IMG/VR virus record: IMGVR_UViG_3300037487_002640
Location: 1-31,909 of that record
Direction: 5' to 3' (one strand)
From: a virus
Length of the DNA: 31,909 bases
A program made the translations under genes and the position numbers. How positions within the stretch are numbered: the stretch's first letter is position 1; each line of letters opens with the position of its first letter. The notes beneath the pieces are model-generated. The model was not told where the DNA came from. It did no database searches and saw only the letters and a list, made by a program, of their open reading frames with translations. This document shows, piece by piece, positions 9,096 through 14,773 of this stretch.

Positions 9096-9406
9096 TGGCC
9101 GAGCTCGACGTCGCAGGCCTCGCGCCCTACCTCGCCGGCCCTGGCGCCGCCGTCGTCGTGCTGATGGCCGTGCTCTACGGGCTTTACCAGCTGGCGATCT
9201 CCCACCTCGTGCCGCTGGCCGCCGCGCTGGGCAAACGCCACCTCGACCAGATCGACGCGTTGATCGCGAATCAACGGGCCGAGGGCGTCGCCTTCGCGAA
9301 GACCCTGACCTCGATCGACCGGCGCCTGGCGAGGCTGGAGGGCCTCACGGACGCGGGCAGCTTCACCCCCAACCCTGGGGCCCAGAGCCCCGACCGGAGC
9401 ACCTGA
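9092..9406 (+). CDS. Putative holin: one-TM protein with coiled C-terminus, 104 aa
   Basis: The ATG at 9092 overlaps the upstream stop (ATGA) behind GGAGGTGGGG; a second ATG at 9095 is also possible. Residues about 12-36 form one hydrophobic membrane segment (GPGAAVVVLMAVLYGLY within it). A charged amphipathic helix follows (about 48-85, DQIDALIANQRAEG and SIDRRLARLEG), then a proline-rich tail. A single TM next to a long cytoplasmic helix, two genes before an endolysin, fits a small holin or holin-like membrane protein that times host lysis. Holins cannot be assigned by sequence alone, and another inner-membrane role is possible. Confidence 0.5.
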   Translation: MMAELDVAGLAPYLAGPGAAVVVLMAVLYGLYQLAISHLVPLAAALGKRHLDQIDALIANQRAEGVAFAKTLTSIDRRLARLEGLTDAGSFTPNPGAQSPDRST

Positions 9407-9555
9407 TGGCTGGCCTTTACGAGAACATCAACAAGCGCAAGAAGGCCGGTACGTCCCGGCCGAAGAGCAAGTCCACGGTCGACCAGAAGACCTACGACAA
9501 GATGGGGACTCCGGCCTTCGACAAGCCGAAGGCGAAGCCCAAGAAGGCTAAGTAG
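9406..9555 (+). CDS. Small basic conserved phage protein, 49 aa
   Basis: The ATG shares a base with the previous stop (TGATG). The 49-aa product begins MAGLYENINKRKKAGTS, is lysine- and arginine-rich throughout, and ends in KAKPKKAK. The YENIN-x-KRKAGTSR start is a pattern I know from many short phage proteins of unknown function found in virion or lysis neighbourhoods. Its charge would suit binding nucleic acid or the acidic virion interior, but this is inference. Confidence 0.7.
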   Translation: MAGLYENINKRKKAGTSRPKSKSTVDQKTYDKMGTPAFDKPKAKPKKAK

Positions 9556-9556
9556 A

Positions 9557-9811
9557 GTGCCGGTCCGTAGGATCGCCAAGGGCGAGCCGGGCCACGGCAA
9601 GCAGAAATTCGTGGCGACCGGCGAGTATGAGGGAAAGCCCTATACCGTCCGCTTCGGCGACGCGAACATGGAGATCAAGCGGGATGATCCGGAGCGCCGG
9701 GCCAACTTCCGCGCTCGGCACAGCTGCGATGATCCTGGCCCGCCCGACAAGGCGAGGTTTCACAGCTGCAAAATGTGGTCCAGCAAGCCGGTCTCGAAGA
9801 TCGCGAAGTGA
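9557..9811 (+). CDS. Conserved phage protein with FRARHxCDDPGP and SCKMW motifs, 84 aa
   Basis: Starts at GTG 9557, one base after the previous stop; no upstream in-frame ATG exists. The 84-aa product contains FGDANMEIKRDDPERR, then FRARHSCDDPGP and FHSCKMW. The H, two cysteines and tryptophan form a compact conserved block common in short proteins of many phages and sometimes listed as a DUF. The paired cysteines could bind metal, but no activity is known to me. Three small genes in a row here precede the endolysin. Confidence 0.65.
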   Translation: MPVRRIAKGEPGHGKQKFVATGEYEGKPYTVRFGDANMEIKRDDPERRANFRARHSCDDPGPPDKARFHSCKMWSSKPVSKIAK

Positions 9812-9817
9812 GGCTCC

Positions 9818-10294
9818 ATGGGGCATGAGATCGAGCTGCGCTTTGACGGAGCGCCGGGTAAGCATTTCTCCTGGCAAGAGCTTCAACGCACCTGGACAGG
9901 CTTGAATAACGGCGCTCCGACGCGGGCCTTGACCTGCCTCCAGATCTTGGTCCAGTACTTCCTCGACCCGCTGCGGGAAGCTCTGGGTCGCCCGATCCGG
10001 GTGACCTCGGGCTACCGGTCCGAGGCGGTGAACACCGCAGTCAACGGCTCGAAGACCTCGCGGCACCTCACGGGCGAGGCGGCCGACTTCAAGGTCGAGG
10101 GGCGGACCCACGGACAACTACTCGAAAAGATCGAGGAGTTGGGCTTGAGCTACGACCAGCTGATCTTCTACGCCCCTCAACGGGGCGGTCACGTCCACGT
10201 CCAGATCTGCGCCGGCGCCCCGCAGCGGCACCGCAAGCAGGTCCTCTGGGCCCCCGCCTCGGGCGGCTACGAGCCCTACAGGAGCGAAAGATGA
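9818..10294 (+). CDS. Endolysin: M15-family zinc D,D/L,D-peptidase, 158 aa
   Basis: A single-domain peptidase that would cut peptidoglycan stem peptides at the end of infection. The M15 (VanY/peptidase M15_3) zinc site is visible: SRHLTGEAADF (H83 and D90) and GGHVHVQI (H125/H127), with the family's TSGYRS motif near residue 63. There is no signal peptide or cell-wall-binding domain, so it should need the membrane to be opened by a holin, probably the product of 9092. The length of 158 aa is normal for compact phage M15 lysins. The start ATG 9818 lies six bases after the preceding gene. I see no spanin pair nearby. Confidence 0.9.
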   Translation: MGHEIELRFDGAPGKHFSWQELQRTWTGLNNGAPTRALTCLQILVQYFLDPLREALGRPIRVTSGYRSEAVNTAVNGSKTSRHLTGEAADFKVEGRTHGQLLEKIEELGLSYDQLIFYAPQRGGHVHVQICAGAPQRHRKQVLWAPASGGYEPYRSER

Positions 10295-10680
10295 TGAAGC
10301 CCGACCCAGACATCCAGCCCCCCACCTTGCCGCGGCAGTGGATGGACACCGACCTGCGCGCCGTTTCGCTGGGGCCCACCGCCCCCTGCGATGCGACCGG
10401 GCCGACCGTGCTCGAGCTGGCCGACATGTTCAAGATCCCCCGCCAGGTCATCCGAGGGATGGAGCTCCGCGCCGAGGCAGGTAGAGATACCTACGGGACC
10501 CAGCTTCGCGCGCCGTGGAAGCCGGGCGCCCGGGAGGCGTGGCAGGAGCTCCTCGATGGGCTCGGCTACCTGCTGGCCACGGGCGACGCGGACGACGCCA
10601 CCTTCGCGATGCGACTGGGCGGGCACCTCGACGTCTGGGCGCGCAAGCGGGGCATTTACACCGGCCACCACGACGGGTAG
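10291..10680 (+). CDS. Hypothetical protein, last gene of the plus-strand unit, 129 aa
   Basis: The ATG overlaps the endolysin stop (ATGA); an adjacent second ATG lies at 10294. The 129-aa product has a proline-rich N-terminus, a helical centre (FKIPRQVIRGMEL), then APWKPGAREAWQELLDG and GGHLDVWARKRGIY. The string ELLDGLGYL at about 86-94 fits an ExxDxxxYL arrangement, faintly like the metal-binding helices of MazG-type nucleotide pyrophosphohydrolases, but the first EExxE motif is not evident, so I do not assign it. It is followed directly by the structured terminator region. Confidence 0.55.
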   Translation: MMKPDPDIQPPTLPRQWMDTDLRAVSLGPTAPCDATGPTVLELADMFKIPRQVIRGMELRAEAGRDTYGTQLRAPWKPGAREAWQELLDGLGYLLATGDADDATFAMRLGGHLDVWARKRGIYTGHHDG

Positions 10681-10757
10681 ACTGGCTGGGTAGCCGGGCT
10701 CGCGAGACCCGTCTACGCGGGTCCAGAGAGGGGAGGGGTCCCTTCCTGGCCAGAGGA
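10681..10757 (+). other. Structured 3' trailer with several short hairpins
   Basis: Non-coding on both strands as far as I can support. It holds consecutive small inverted repeats: GGCT/AGCC, the palindrome CTCGCGAG flanked by GGG and CCC, GACCCG/CGGGTC at 10707-10724, and a G-rich/C-rich pair GGGGAGGG/CCCTTCCT. It joins directly to the strong hairpin at 10758. The whole could be a layered terminator or a structured RNA end that blocks 3' exonucleases. It is not a tRNA: there is no T-loop. Confidence 0.4.
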
Positions 10758-10794
10758 CCTCCCGTCAATGTTGACGGGAGGCTCTCTGCGTTTT
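10758..10794 (+). terminator. Strong rho-independent-like terminator of the plus-strand unit
   Basis: CCTCCCGTCAA at 10758-10768 pairs perfectly with TTGACGGGAGG at 10771-10781. After one mismatch the stem extends outward through CAGAG/CTCTG. TTTT follows at 10791-10794. It lies 78 bases after the last plus-strand gene. The U tract is short and displaced, so efficiency is uncertain. Confidence 0.7.
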
Positions 10795-10827
10795 AGGGGG
10801 GCGGTGCGTGCGGTGCAACCACGCAAG

Positions 10828-10864
10828 AAGCCCCGGCTCCCGCATGTCGCGAGGGTCGGGGCTT
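10828..10864. terminator. Second hairpin between the convergent units
   Basis: AAGCCCCG at 10828-10835 pairs with CGGGGCTT at 10857-10864. Further inner pairs (CGC/GCG, some G-U) lie around a small ATGT loop. There is no good U tract on either strand. It may back up the neighbouring terminators in either direction. Confidence 0.5.
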
Positions 10865-10873
10865 CAACCTATC

Positions 10874-10901
10874 TTGACGTCCGCTGCCGACATGTTACTA
10901 T
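10874..10901 (+). promoter_or_regulatory. Candidate sigma70 promoter between the convergent operons
   Basis: TTGACG at 10874-10879, a 16-base spacer and TACTAT at 10896-10901. It points away from the plus-strand genes and into the hairpin at 10924. Transcription starting near 10908 would reach that hairpin within about 45 bases. No protein gene lies in between. Confidence 0.4.
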
Positions 10902-10923
10902 TCGATCGTCGCTGCATCAACTG

Positions 10924-10952
10924 ACCCTCCGCCGCATTTCGCGACGGGGGGT
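10924..10952. terminator. Bidirectional terminator-like hairpin after the recombination operon
   Basis: ACCCTCCGCCGC at 10924-10935 pairs with GCGACGGGGGGT at 10941-10952 around ATTTC. There is one C/A mismatch and one U-G pair on the plus strand, and the reverse on the minus strand. On the minus strand it starts 11 bases after the last operon stop. On the plus strand it is followed by the T-rich TTCAGTGTTTCT. Confidence 0.55.
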
Positions 10953-10962
10953 TTCAGTGTTT

Positions 10963-11085
10963 CTACTCAGCCTCGCGCTCGCGCCGAAGGCCTTCGTAGA
11001 CGCTGACCGCGCACAGCGCGAAGGAAATGCCGAAAAGGAAGACTGGCAGGGCGTTGTAGAACCACAGGTTTGAGTCGGTGATCAC
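10963..11085 (-). CDS. Small one-TM membrane protein, 40 aa
   Basis: I take the GTG at 11085-11083, which overlaps the TGA of the exonuclease gene in a GTGA arrangement; there is no ATG in this region of the frame. The 40-aa product has a polar start (ITDSNLWFYN), one hydrophobic segment at about residues 13-30 (VFLFGISFALCAVSV) and a charged end (EGLRREREAE). It is the last gene of the minus operon, just before the hairpin at 10924. The positive-then-acidic tail suggests the C-terminus is cytoplasmic. No family was recognised. Possible roles include a membrane anchor, a superinfection or host-takeover peptide, or an accessory lysis factor. Confidence 0.5.
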   Translation of the reverse strand: MITDSNLWFYNALPVFLFGISFALCAVSVYEGLRREREAE

Positions 11086-11915
11086 TCGGCCTCCGGAGCG
11101 GGCTTGACCGCGGTGTAGGCGGCGCCGACCTGCAGGCCCGAGCGGCCCGGCCACTGGCCGCTGAGGGTGCACTCGGCCACCAGCTTGAGCAAGGCCGAGA
11201 GCTCATGGCTGGCGCGGGCCTTGGTGTCTTCGTCCCACTCGATGGCGGTGGAGTCGAAGGGGCCGTCGCTCTCGGCGACCACCGTAAACCACCGGACGGG
11301 GATCCCCGAGCTGAGGTCGATGTCGAAGTGGGCCTCGGCGGCGAAGGTGTAGAGGGCGAGCTGGATCAACCAGCCGTGTTGACGGGCCGCCCAGCAGATC
11401 AAGCTCGAGTCGGTGGACCCGAAGGTCTTGAGGTCGGCGATGATAAGGCCGTGCTCGACGCTGTAGTGCATCAAGTCGGGCCGCCCCTTGCAGGCCAGCT
11501 TGGCTTGTTCCAGTTCTGGGACGACGTGCGACAAATCGAACACCACCGAGGTCTCGGTACATGTACCAGGCAGGCCCAAAAGCCAGCGCAGGTGCGCGTT
11601 CTTGGTGTAGGCCTCGGCGATCAACTTCGCCTCGGCGTACTCGGTCGGGTTGAGGATCGACTTGCCCGCGTTCAGCTCGAGAAAGGCGGCGTAGTCCTTG
11701 TTCCGCTTGTCCTTGCGGCCGTCCCACACCGCGATCTGATCATCCGCAGCGAAGGGTTCGAGGACCAGCGCGTGAATCGCGCGGAGCTGGTGGTACTTGG
11801 CGTCATCCTCTTTGGGTTTGTCGAGCTCCCAGCGGTAGTGCGCCGGGCTTTTCCTCATGTGCTTGAGCGAGCTGTAGTTGATCGCGTCAAACACGCGGTA
11901 TTCCTGTTCGTTCAT
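11082..11915 (-). CDS. RecE-like PD-(D/E)XK exonuclease, 277 aa
   Basis: Predicted dsDNA 5'-3' exonuclease that would make single strands for the annealing protein encoded upstream. The N-terminus has the exonuclease VIII/DUF3799-type opening INYSSLKHMRKSPAHY and then LRAIHALVLEP (H48). The nuclease core follows: GRPDLM (D147), IADLKT (D161, K163) and QLALY (Q185). I chose ATG 11915 because GGAAGGG lies 5-10 bases upstream, overlapping the end of the resolvase gene, and the family motif begins at residue 11. The length fits stand-alone phage members. It overlaps the 40-aa gene by four bases. Confidence 0.8.
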   Translation of the reverse strand: MNEQEYRVFDAINYSSLKHMRKSPAHYRWELDKPKEDDAKYHQLRAIHALVLEPFAADDQIAVWDGRKDKRNKDYAAFLELNAGKSILNPTEYAEAKLIAEAYTKNAHLRWLLGLPGTCTETSVVFDLSHVVPELEQAKLACKGRPDLMHYSVEHGLIIADLKTFGSTDSSLICWAARQHGWLIQLALYTFAAEAHFDIDLSSGIPVRWFTVVAESDGPFDSTAIEWDEDTKARASHELSALLKLVAECTLSGQWPGRSGLQVGAAYTAVKPAPEAE

Positions 11916-11919
11916 GTAC

Positions 11920-12417
11920 TTACCCTTCCTTTCGGATGTAGAGGCCCTGCTCGAGGGCAAAACCGCAGGCGAGGCCGAGCGCCTGCCAGGCGTGGGAGGA
12001 AACCCCGTAGAGTGGGCCTGGGGCTTTCTTGGTGCCCACTCCACCGGGGTGAAGCTCGAGGACGACCTGCCGGACCAGCGCGTCCTTGCTCGCGCCCCCA
12101 CCGACCCCCAGGGCCTTGAGGACCTCGCGCCGGTATCGGATCCGGATCAACAGGCCTCGATCGTCGCAGGCTTGAAGCACGCGCCCGACCACCTCGGCCG
12201 TCTCGATGATGTGGTGGCCGGAGACCGCGCCGGCCGAAACCCGCTCGCAGAGCACGCAGGGGTCGGGAAGGCTCCTCGCCAAGTCGAGCTGCTTGATCAC
12301 CTGAACCCAGGTCAGCTTGGCTCCGCAGAACAGAACGGCCGGGTCGCCCCCGGTACGGTACACTACCAATCCGGAATGTACCGGACCAGGGTCGATGGCA
12401 ATGAGCACGGTGGCCAT
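11920..12417 (-). CDS. RuvC-like Holliday-junction resolvase, 165 aa
   Basis: A RNase H-fold resolvase of the RuvC type: AIDPGPVHSGLVVY holds the first catalytic Asp (D9), and LCERVSAGAVSG the Glu (E58). The C-terminal helix SSHAWQALGLACG occupies the place of the final catalytic residues, with His where bacterial RuvC usually has Asp. KDALVRQ at about 111-117 matches the basic/acidic helix before it. The start at ATG 12417 is favoured because AAGGAG lies nine bases upstream; an in-frame ATG 27 bases earlier would overlap that site. It would cut branched recombination or replication intermediates before packaging. The gap to the exonuclease gene is four bases. Confidence 0.75.
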   Translation of the reverse strand: MATVLIAIDPGPVHSGLVVYRTGGDPAVLFCGAKLTWVQVIKQLDLARSLPDPCVLCERVSAGAVSGHHIIETAEVVGRVLQACDDRGLLIRIRYRREVLKALGVGGGASKDALVRQVVLELHPGGVGTKKAPGPLYGVSSHAWQALGLACGFALEQGLYIRKEG

Positions 12418-12452
12418 TGATCCATTCTCCTTAGGTTGATCCACGTAGAAGA

Positions 12453-12506
12453 GGGGCGGCCTGCGGGCCCAAAGGTAGAGGTCAAACCCAACCTGCAGAC
12501 CGCCCC
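12453..12506 (-). terminator. Attenuator-like hairpin between annealing protein and resolvase genes
   Basis: On the minus strand GGGGCGGTCTGC (12506-12495) pairs with GCAGGCCGCCCC (12464-12453): 12 bp with one G-U. It encloses a 30-base loop and is followed by TCTTCT. It sits in the only sizeable gap of this operon (102 bases). It could reduce expression of the resolvase and exonuclease relative to the annealing protein. Confidence 0.55.
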
Positions 12507-12519
12507 TGGGAGAGGGGAA

Positions 12520-13557
12520 CTACCGAGCGACGGTCTTGCGGCGGCGCATCGCGGCGGGCGGCTCGGGGGCCGGGGCGGGCTCTTCGGCGATCAACGCGTT
12601 GGCCTCGGCGTCCATGCGGTCGAGCTCTTCGTCGAGGGCCGCGGCTTCGAGCTCCGCCTGGCGCAGGTTGGCGGGGTCGATCTCACCGTGCTTCGCGAGG
12701 GCGGCGGCCTTCGGCGAGGTGAGGTCGGACTTGCCCTTAGCCGCGGCGATCAGCTTCGCTTCGTCCCGCGCGGCCTGCTCTTGCTCTTCAATGAGCTTCG
12801 CGGCGCGCCGCTCCGCGTCCCACTGCGCGAGCGCGGCCTTGCCGTGGGTCGAGAGCCAGGAGATCATCTGGCGCTGGACGTGGCCCTCAAGCTCCATGGG
12901 GGTGGGCTTGCTGCGGGAGACGCACCAGTCGACCAAGATGCCGTAGTCGACGTATTCCTCGACGGCGTGCTTGAGCTCGGCCAGCGTCATGCGCTCGGCG
13001 GGGGCGCCGGCCGGCGGCGAGGCGACGGCGGTGGCCTTGGGCTGGGCCGCGGGCGGAGCCGAGGCCTGGGTGGCGGGCTGCGGCGCGGGGGCGGGCCGAG
13101 CGGGCGCAGGCGGGGGAGCCGGGCGCTGGGGCTGGGCCTGGGGGGAGGGGTTCCCCGCACCGGCGGCGCCGTTGCCGTCGTCGTCCGCCTGGATCACGCC
13201 AGCAATCGAGGCCAGGGTGTAGCGGCGCAGGTAGCTGATCGCGGAGCCGACCGCGTGGGCGTCGCGCTTGCCACCGACCGGCAGGGTGGCAGCGCTCTCC
13301 ATCCACTCGCCCGACTCGTGGGTGATGATCGTATGTAGAGTCACGTAGCTGACGTCGTCCGCGATGGCGGGGTGCTGGAGCACCGCCAGGCCGTTCGCGT
13401 TGAAGCTCGGCAGCACGGCCTCGAGCACGGCAGGGAGGGTGGTGTAGGCCGACCGAAAGGCCGGGTTGATGCCGTCCTTGAGGGCGAGGCCCATGCCGCC
13501 CTGGGCCTTGGCCAGCGCGGTGAAGAGCTTGGTAACGGTTTCGGATCGAGCAATCAT
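12520..13557 (-). CDS. ERF-family single-strand annealing protein, 345 aa
   Basis: Recombinase that anneals complementary single strands (P22 Erf family). Family features lie in residues 1-130: INPAFRSAYTTLPAVLEAVLP (the N-x-F-x-S-x-Y-T motif), then GSAISYLRRYTLASIAGV followed by an acidic ADDDGNG. A long P/A/Q-rich linker (about 137-187) leads to a helical C-terminal part (190-325) with coiled-coil character and a basic end RRRKTVAR. I chose ATG 13557, where the family homology begins; its Shine-Dalgarno (GGGG) is weak. It is the first gene of the minus operon, driven by the promoter at 13640-13668, and partners the downstream exonuclease. Confidence 0.85.
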   Translation of the reverse strand: MIARSETVTKLFTALAKAQGGMGLALKDGINPAFRSAYTTLPAVLEAVLPSFNANGLAVLQHPAIADDVSYVTLHTIITHESGEWMESAATLPVGGKRDAHAVGSAISYLRRYTLASIAGVIQADDDGNGAAGAGNPSPQAQPQRPAPPPAPARPAPAPQPATQASAPPAAQPKATAVASPPAGAPAERMTLAELKHAVEEYVDYGILVDWCVSRSKPTPMELEGHVQRQMISWLSTHGKAALAQWDAERRAAKLIEEQEQAARDEAKLIAAAKGKSDLTSPKAAALAKHGEIDPANLRQAELEAAALDEELDRMDAEANALIAEEPAPAPEPPAAMRRRKTVAR

Positions 13558-13576
13558 AGCGGAACCCCTGGTGAGT

Positions 13577-13632
13577 ACAGCAGGTCGGCGACCCCAAGAC
13601 CACCCTGGCCCGTTGAGGCCGCCGCCTGCTGT
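13577..13632 (-). promoter_or_regulatory. Hairpin in the 5' leader of the annealing-protein mRNA
   Basis: ACAGCAGG at 13577-13584 pairs with CCTGCTGT at 13625-13632. CGGCG at 13586-13590 pairs with CGCCG at 13620-13624 across a one-base bulge, giving 13 pairs. It lies almost wholly between the expected transcription start and the gene start, which also has a weak ribosome site. Translation control or leader protection is possible. Confidence 0.5.
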
Positions 13633-13639
13633 TGATACT

Positions 13640-13668
13640 ATACTATGCCGCCCCCCTCTGGCTGTCAA
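13640..13668 (-). promoter_or_regulatory. Sigma70 promoter of the recombination operon
   Basis: On the minus strand, consensus TTGACA (13668-13663), a 17-base spacer, then TAGTAT (13645-13640). A second TAGTAT overlaps just downstream. The spacer holds GGGGGCGGC, a block also present in the facing promoter. This is the best promoter match in the window together with that at 16523. Confidence 0.75.
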
Positions 13669-13700
13669 CAAGCTGCGCAAACAAAAGTTATAGAAACATG

Positions 13701-13730
13701 TTGACGGGTGGGGGCGGCCAGCTGTAGATA
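13701..13730 (+). promoter_or_regulatory. Sigma70-like promoter of the primase-helicase genes
   Basis: TTGACG at 13701-13706, an 18-base spacer containing GGGGGCGGC (13710-13718), and TAGATA at 13725-13730. The -10 is weak. The start would fall only about 12-15 bases before ATG 13751, with AAGGAG in between. It is arranged back to back with the promoter at 13640. Confidence 0.5.
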
Positions 13731-13750
13731 GAGCGGGCAAGGAGCGCTCG

Positions 13751-14773
13751 ATGATCGACCCCTGGGAAGCCGCCGGCCACGACCCGCCCATCGACCCATT
13801 CCCCGGCTCGGGGAGCTGGGACGTCTGCGTGGTCGGCAGCTGCTTCGATGAAAGAGTGCAGCCCAAGCGGCTTTACGGCTGGCAGGTCGCGAAGATGTTG
13901 GGCGAGCCCATCATCACGTCGCGCAAAGAGCGCGTTCCGCTGTGGCTGCCTGTTCGCGTGAACCAGCGCGAGGACGGCACTCTCGGCAAGACCAACGAAG
14001 ACGTGGAGTCGATCTCCATGTTTGTGGTCGACAGCGACTCGGGCATCGAGCTCGACGTGCTTCGGGCCCTCGGCGCGACTGAAGACTATGATCTGCTCCG
14101 CTTCGGGCACACGTCTTACAGCCATAGCACGTCAAAGACGAAGGGTCGCGTAGTGTTCCCTATGCTTGAGCCGGTGCCTGCGCGCCGCTGGCTCGCGGTC
14201 TGGGAGGCGGGCACCCGCTGGGCGGCATCTTGCGGCGTGGTCAACGACAAAGCCACGAAGAATCCGAGTCGGCTCTGGTATAAGCCCTCGGCGCCGCGCA
14301 CGGAGGACTTCCACTACTGGCAGACCGGAGGGACGAAAGGGCCCACTGGTGCGAGGCTTTGGAACGGTCAAGCTCTACTTGACCCAGCGTGGCTGATCCG
14401 TACTTTCCCTCCCCCTAAGGTTGAAAAGCCGCGGCCCAGGGAGCGCCTGACCCAGGCCTACGCCGCGCTCGGCCGCCCCGAAGACCGCGAGCGGGCAATC
14501 GCAAGCTCCTGGCTAAACGCTAAACTGACGAAACTATCCGTCATGGCTCCTGGCGCAGGGCAAAGCACGTACACGTACTCTTGCGGGAGGTCGGTCGGCC
14601 AGGCCGTCAATGGCGGCTACATCTATGACTCCACCCGGTGGGAGCAGCTCTTCGTGCAGGCGGCCATCTCGGTCGGCCTGAGCGAAAAACGAGCCCGAAG
14701 CAGCTTTTGCAACGGGTTCAATACAGGCCAGACCGAGGTCTGGCAGGACGTGATTGATGCAGCGAGAAAGTAG
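13751..14773 (+). CDS. Archaeo-eukaryotic-type (Prim-Pol-like) DNA primase, 340 aa
   Basis: Predicted primase that makes primers at the phage origin. The core is SMFVVDSDSG (D94, D96), followed by FGHTSYSHSTSKTKGRVVFP (about 118-137). This is the D-x-D, then T-S-x-S...R-V-V-x-P pattern of AEP/Prim-Pol domains in phage and plasmid replication proteins. The C-terminal part (about 225-340) is helical, with GRSVGQAVNGGY and a final FNTGQ segment like the PriCT-type tail. The start is ATG 13751 behind AAGGAG. The gene overlaps the helicase gene by 17 bases. In many mobile elements these two activities are fused, whereas here they are separate. Whether it also polymerises DNA cannot be told. Confidence 0.7.
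   Translation: MIDPWEAAGHDPPIDPFPGSGSWDVCVVGSCFDERVQPKRLYGWQVAKMLGEPIITSRKERVPLWLPVRVNQREDGTLGKTNEDVESISMFVVDSDSGIELDVLRALGATEDYDLLRFGHTSYSHSTSKTKGRVVFPMLEPVPARRWLAVWEAGTRWAASCGVVNDKATKNPSRLWYKPSAPRTEDFHYWQTGGTKGPTGARLWNGQALLDPAWLIRTFPPPKVEKPRPRERLTQAYAALGRPEDRERAIASSWLNAKLTKLSVMAPGAGQSTYTYSCGRSVGQAVNGGYIYDSTRWEQLFVQAAISVGLSEKRARSSFCNGFNTGQTEVWQDVIDAARK

Noticed and set aside
10681-10757. Possible tRNA because of several small stems in a row
   Set aside because: No GTTCRA-type T-loop, no acceptor pairing over seven bases and no anticodon arm of the right size could be found.
10768-11073. A 101-codon plus-strand frame across the convergent region
   Set aside because: It begins inside a terminator stem, crosses two more hairpins and overlaps the 40-aa minus gene. 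It has no Shine-Dalgarno site and a composition unlike the real genes.
11205-12119. A 304-codon plus-strand frame opposite the exonuclease and resolvase
   Set aside because: The minus strand carries clear catalytic motifs, ordered ribosome sites and close gene spacing. The plus frame has none.
14754-14756. TTG start one codon before the helicase ATG
   Set aside because: The ATG immediately following has equal spacing to the AGGA site and is the more efficient initiator. The choice changes only one residue.
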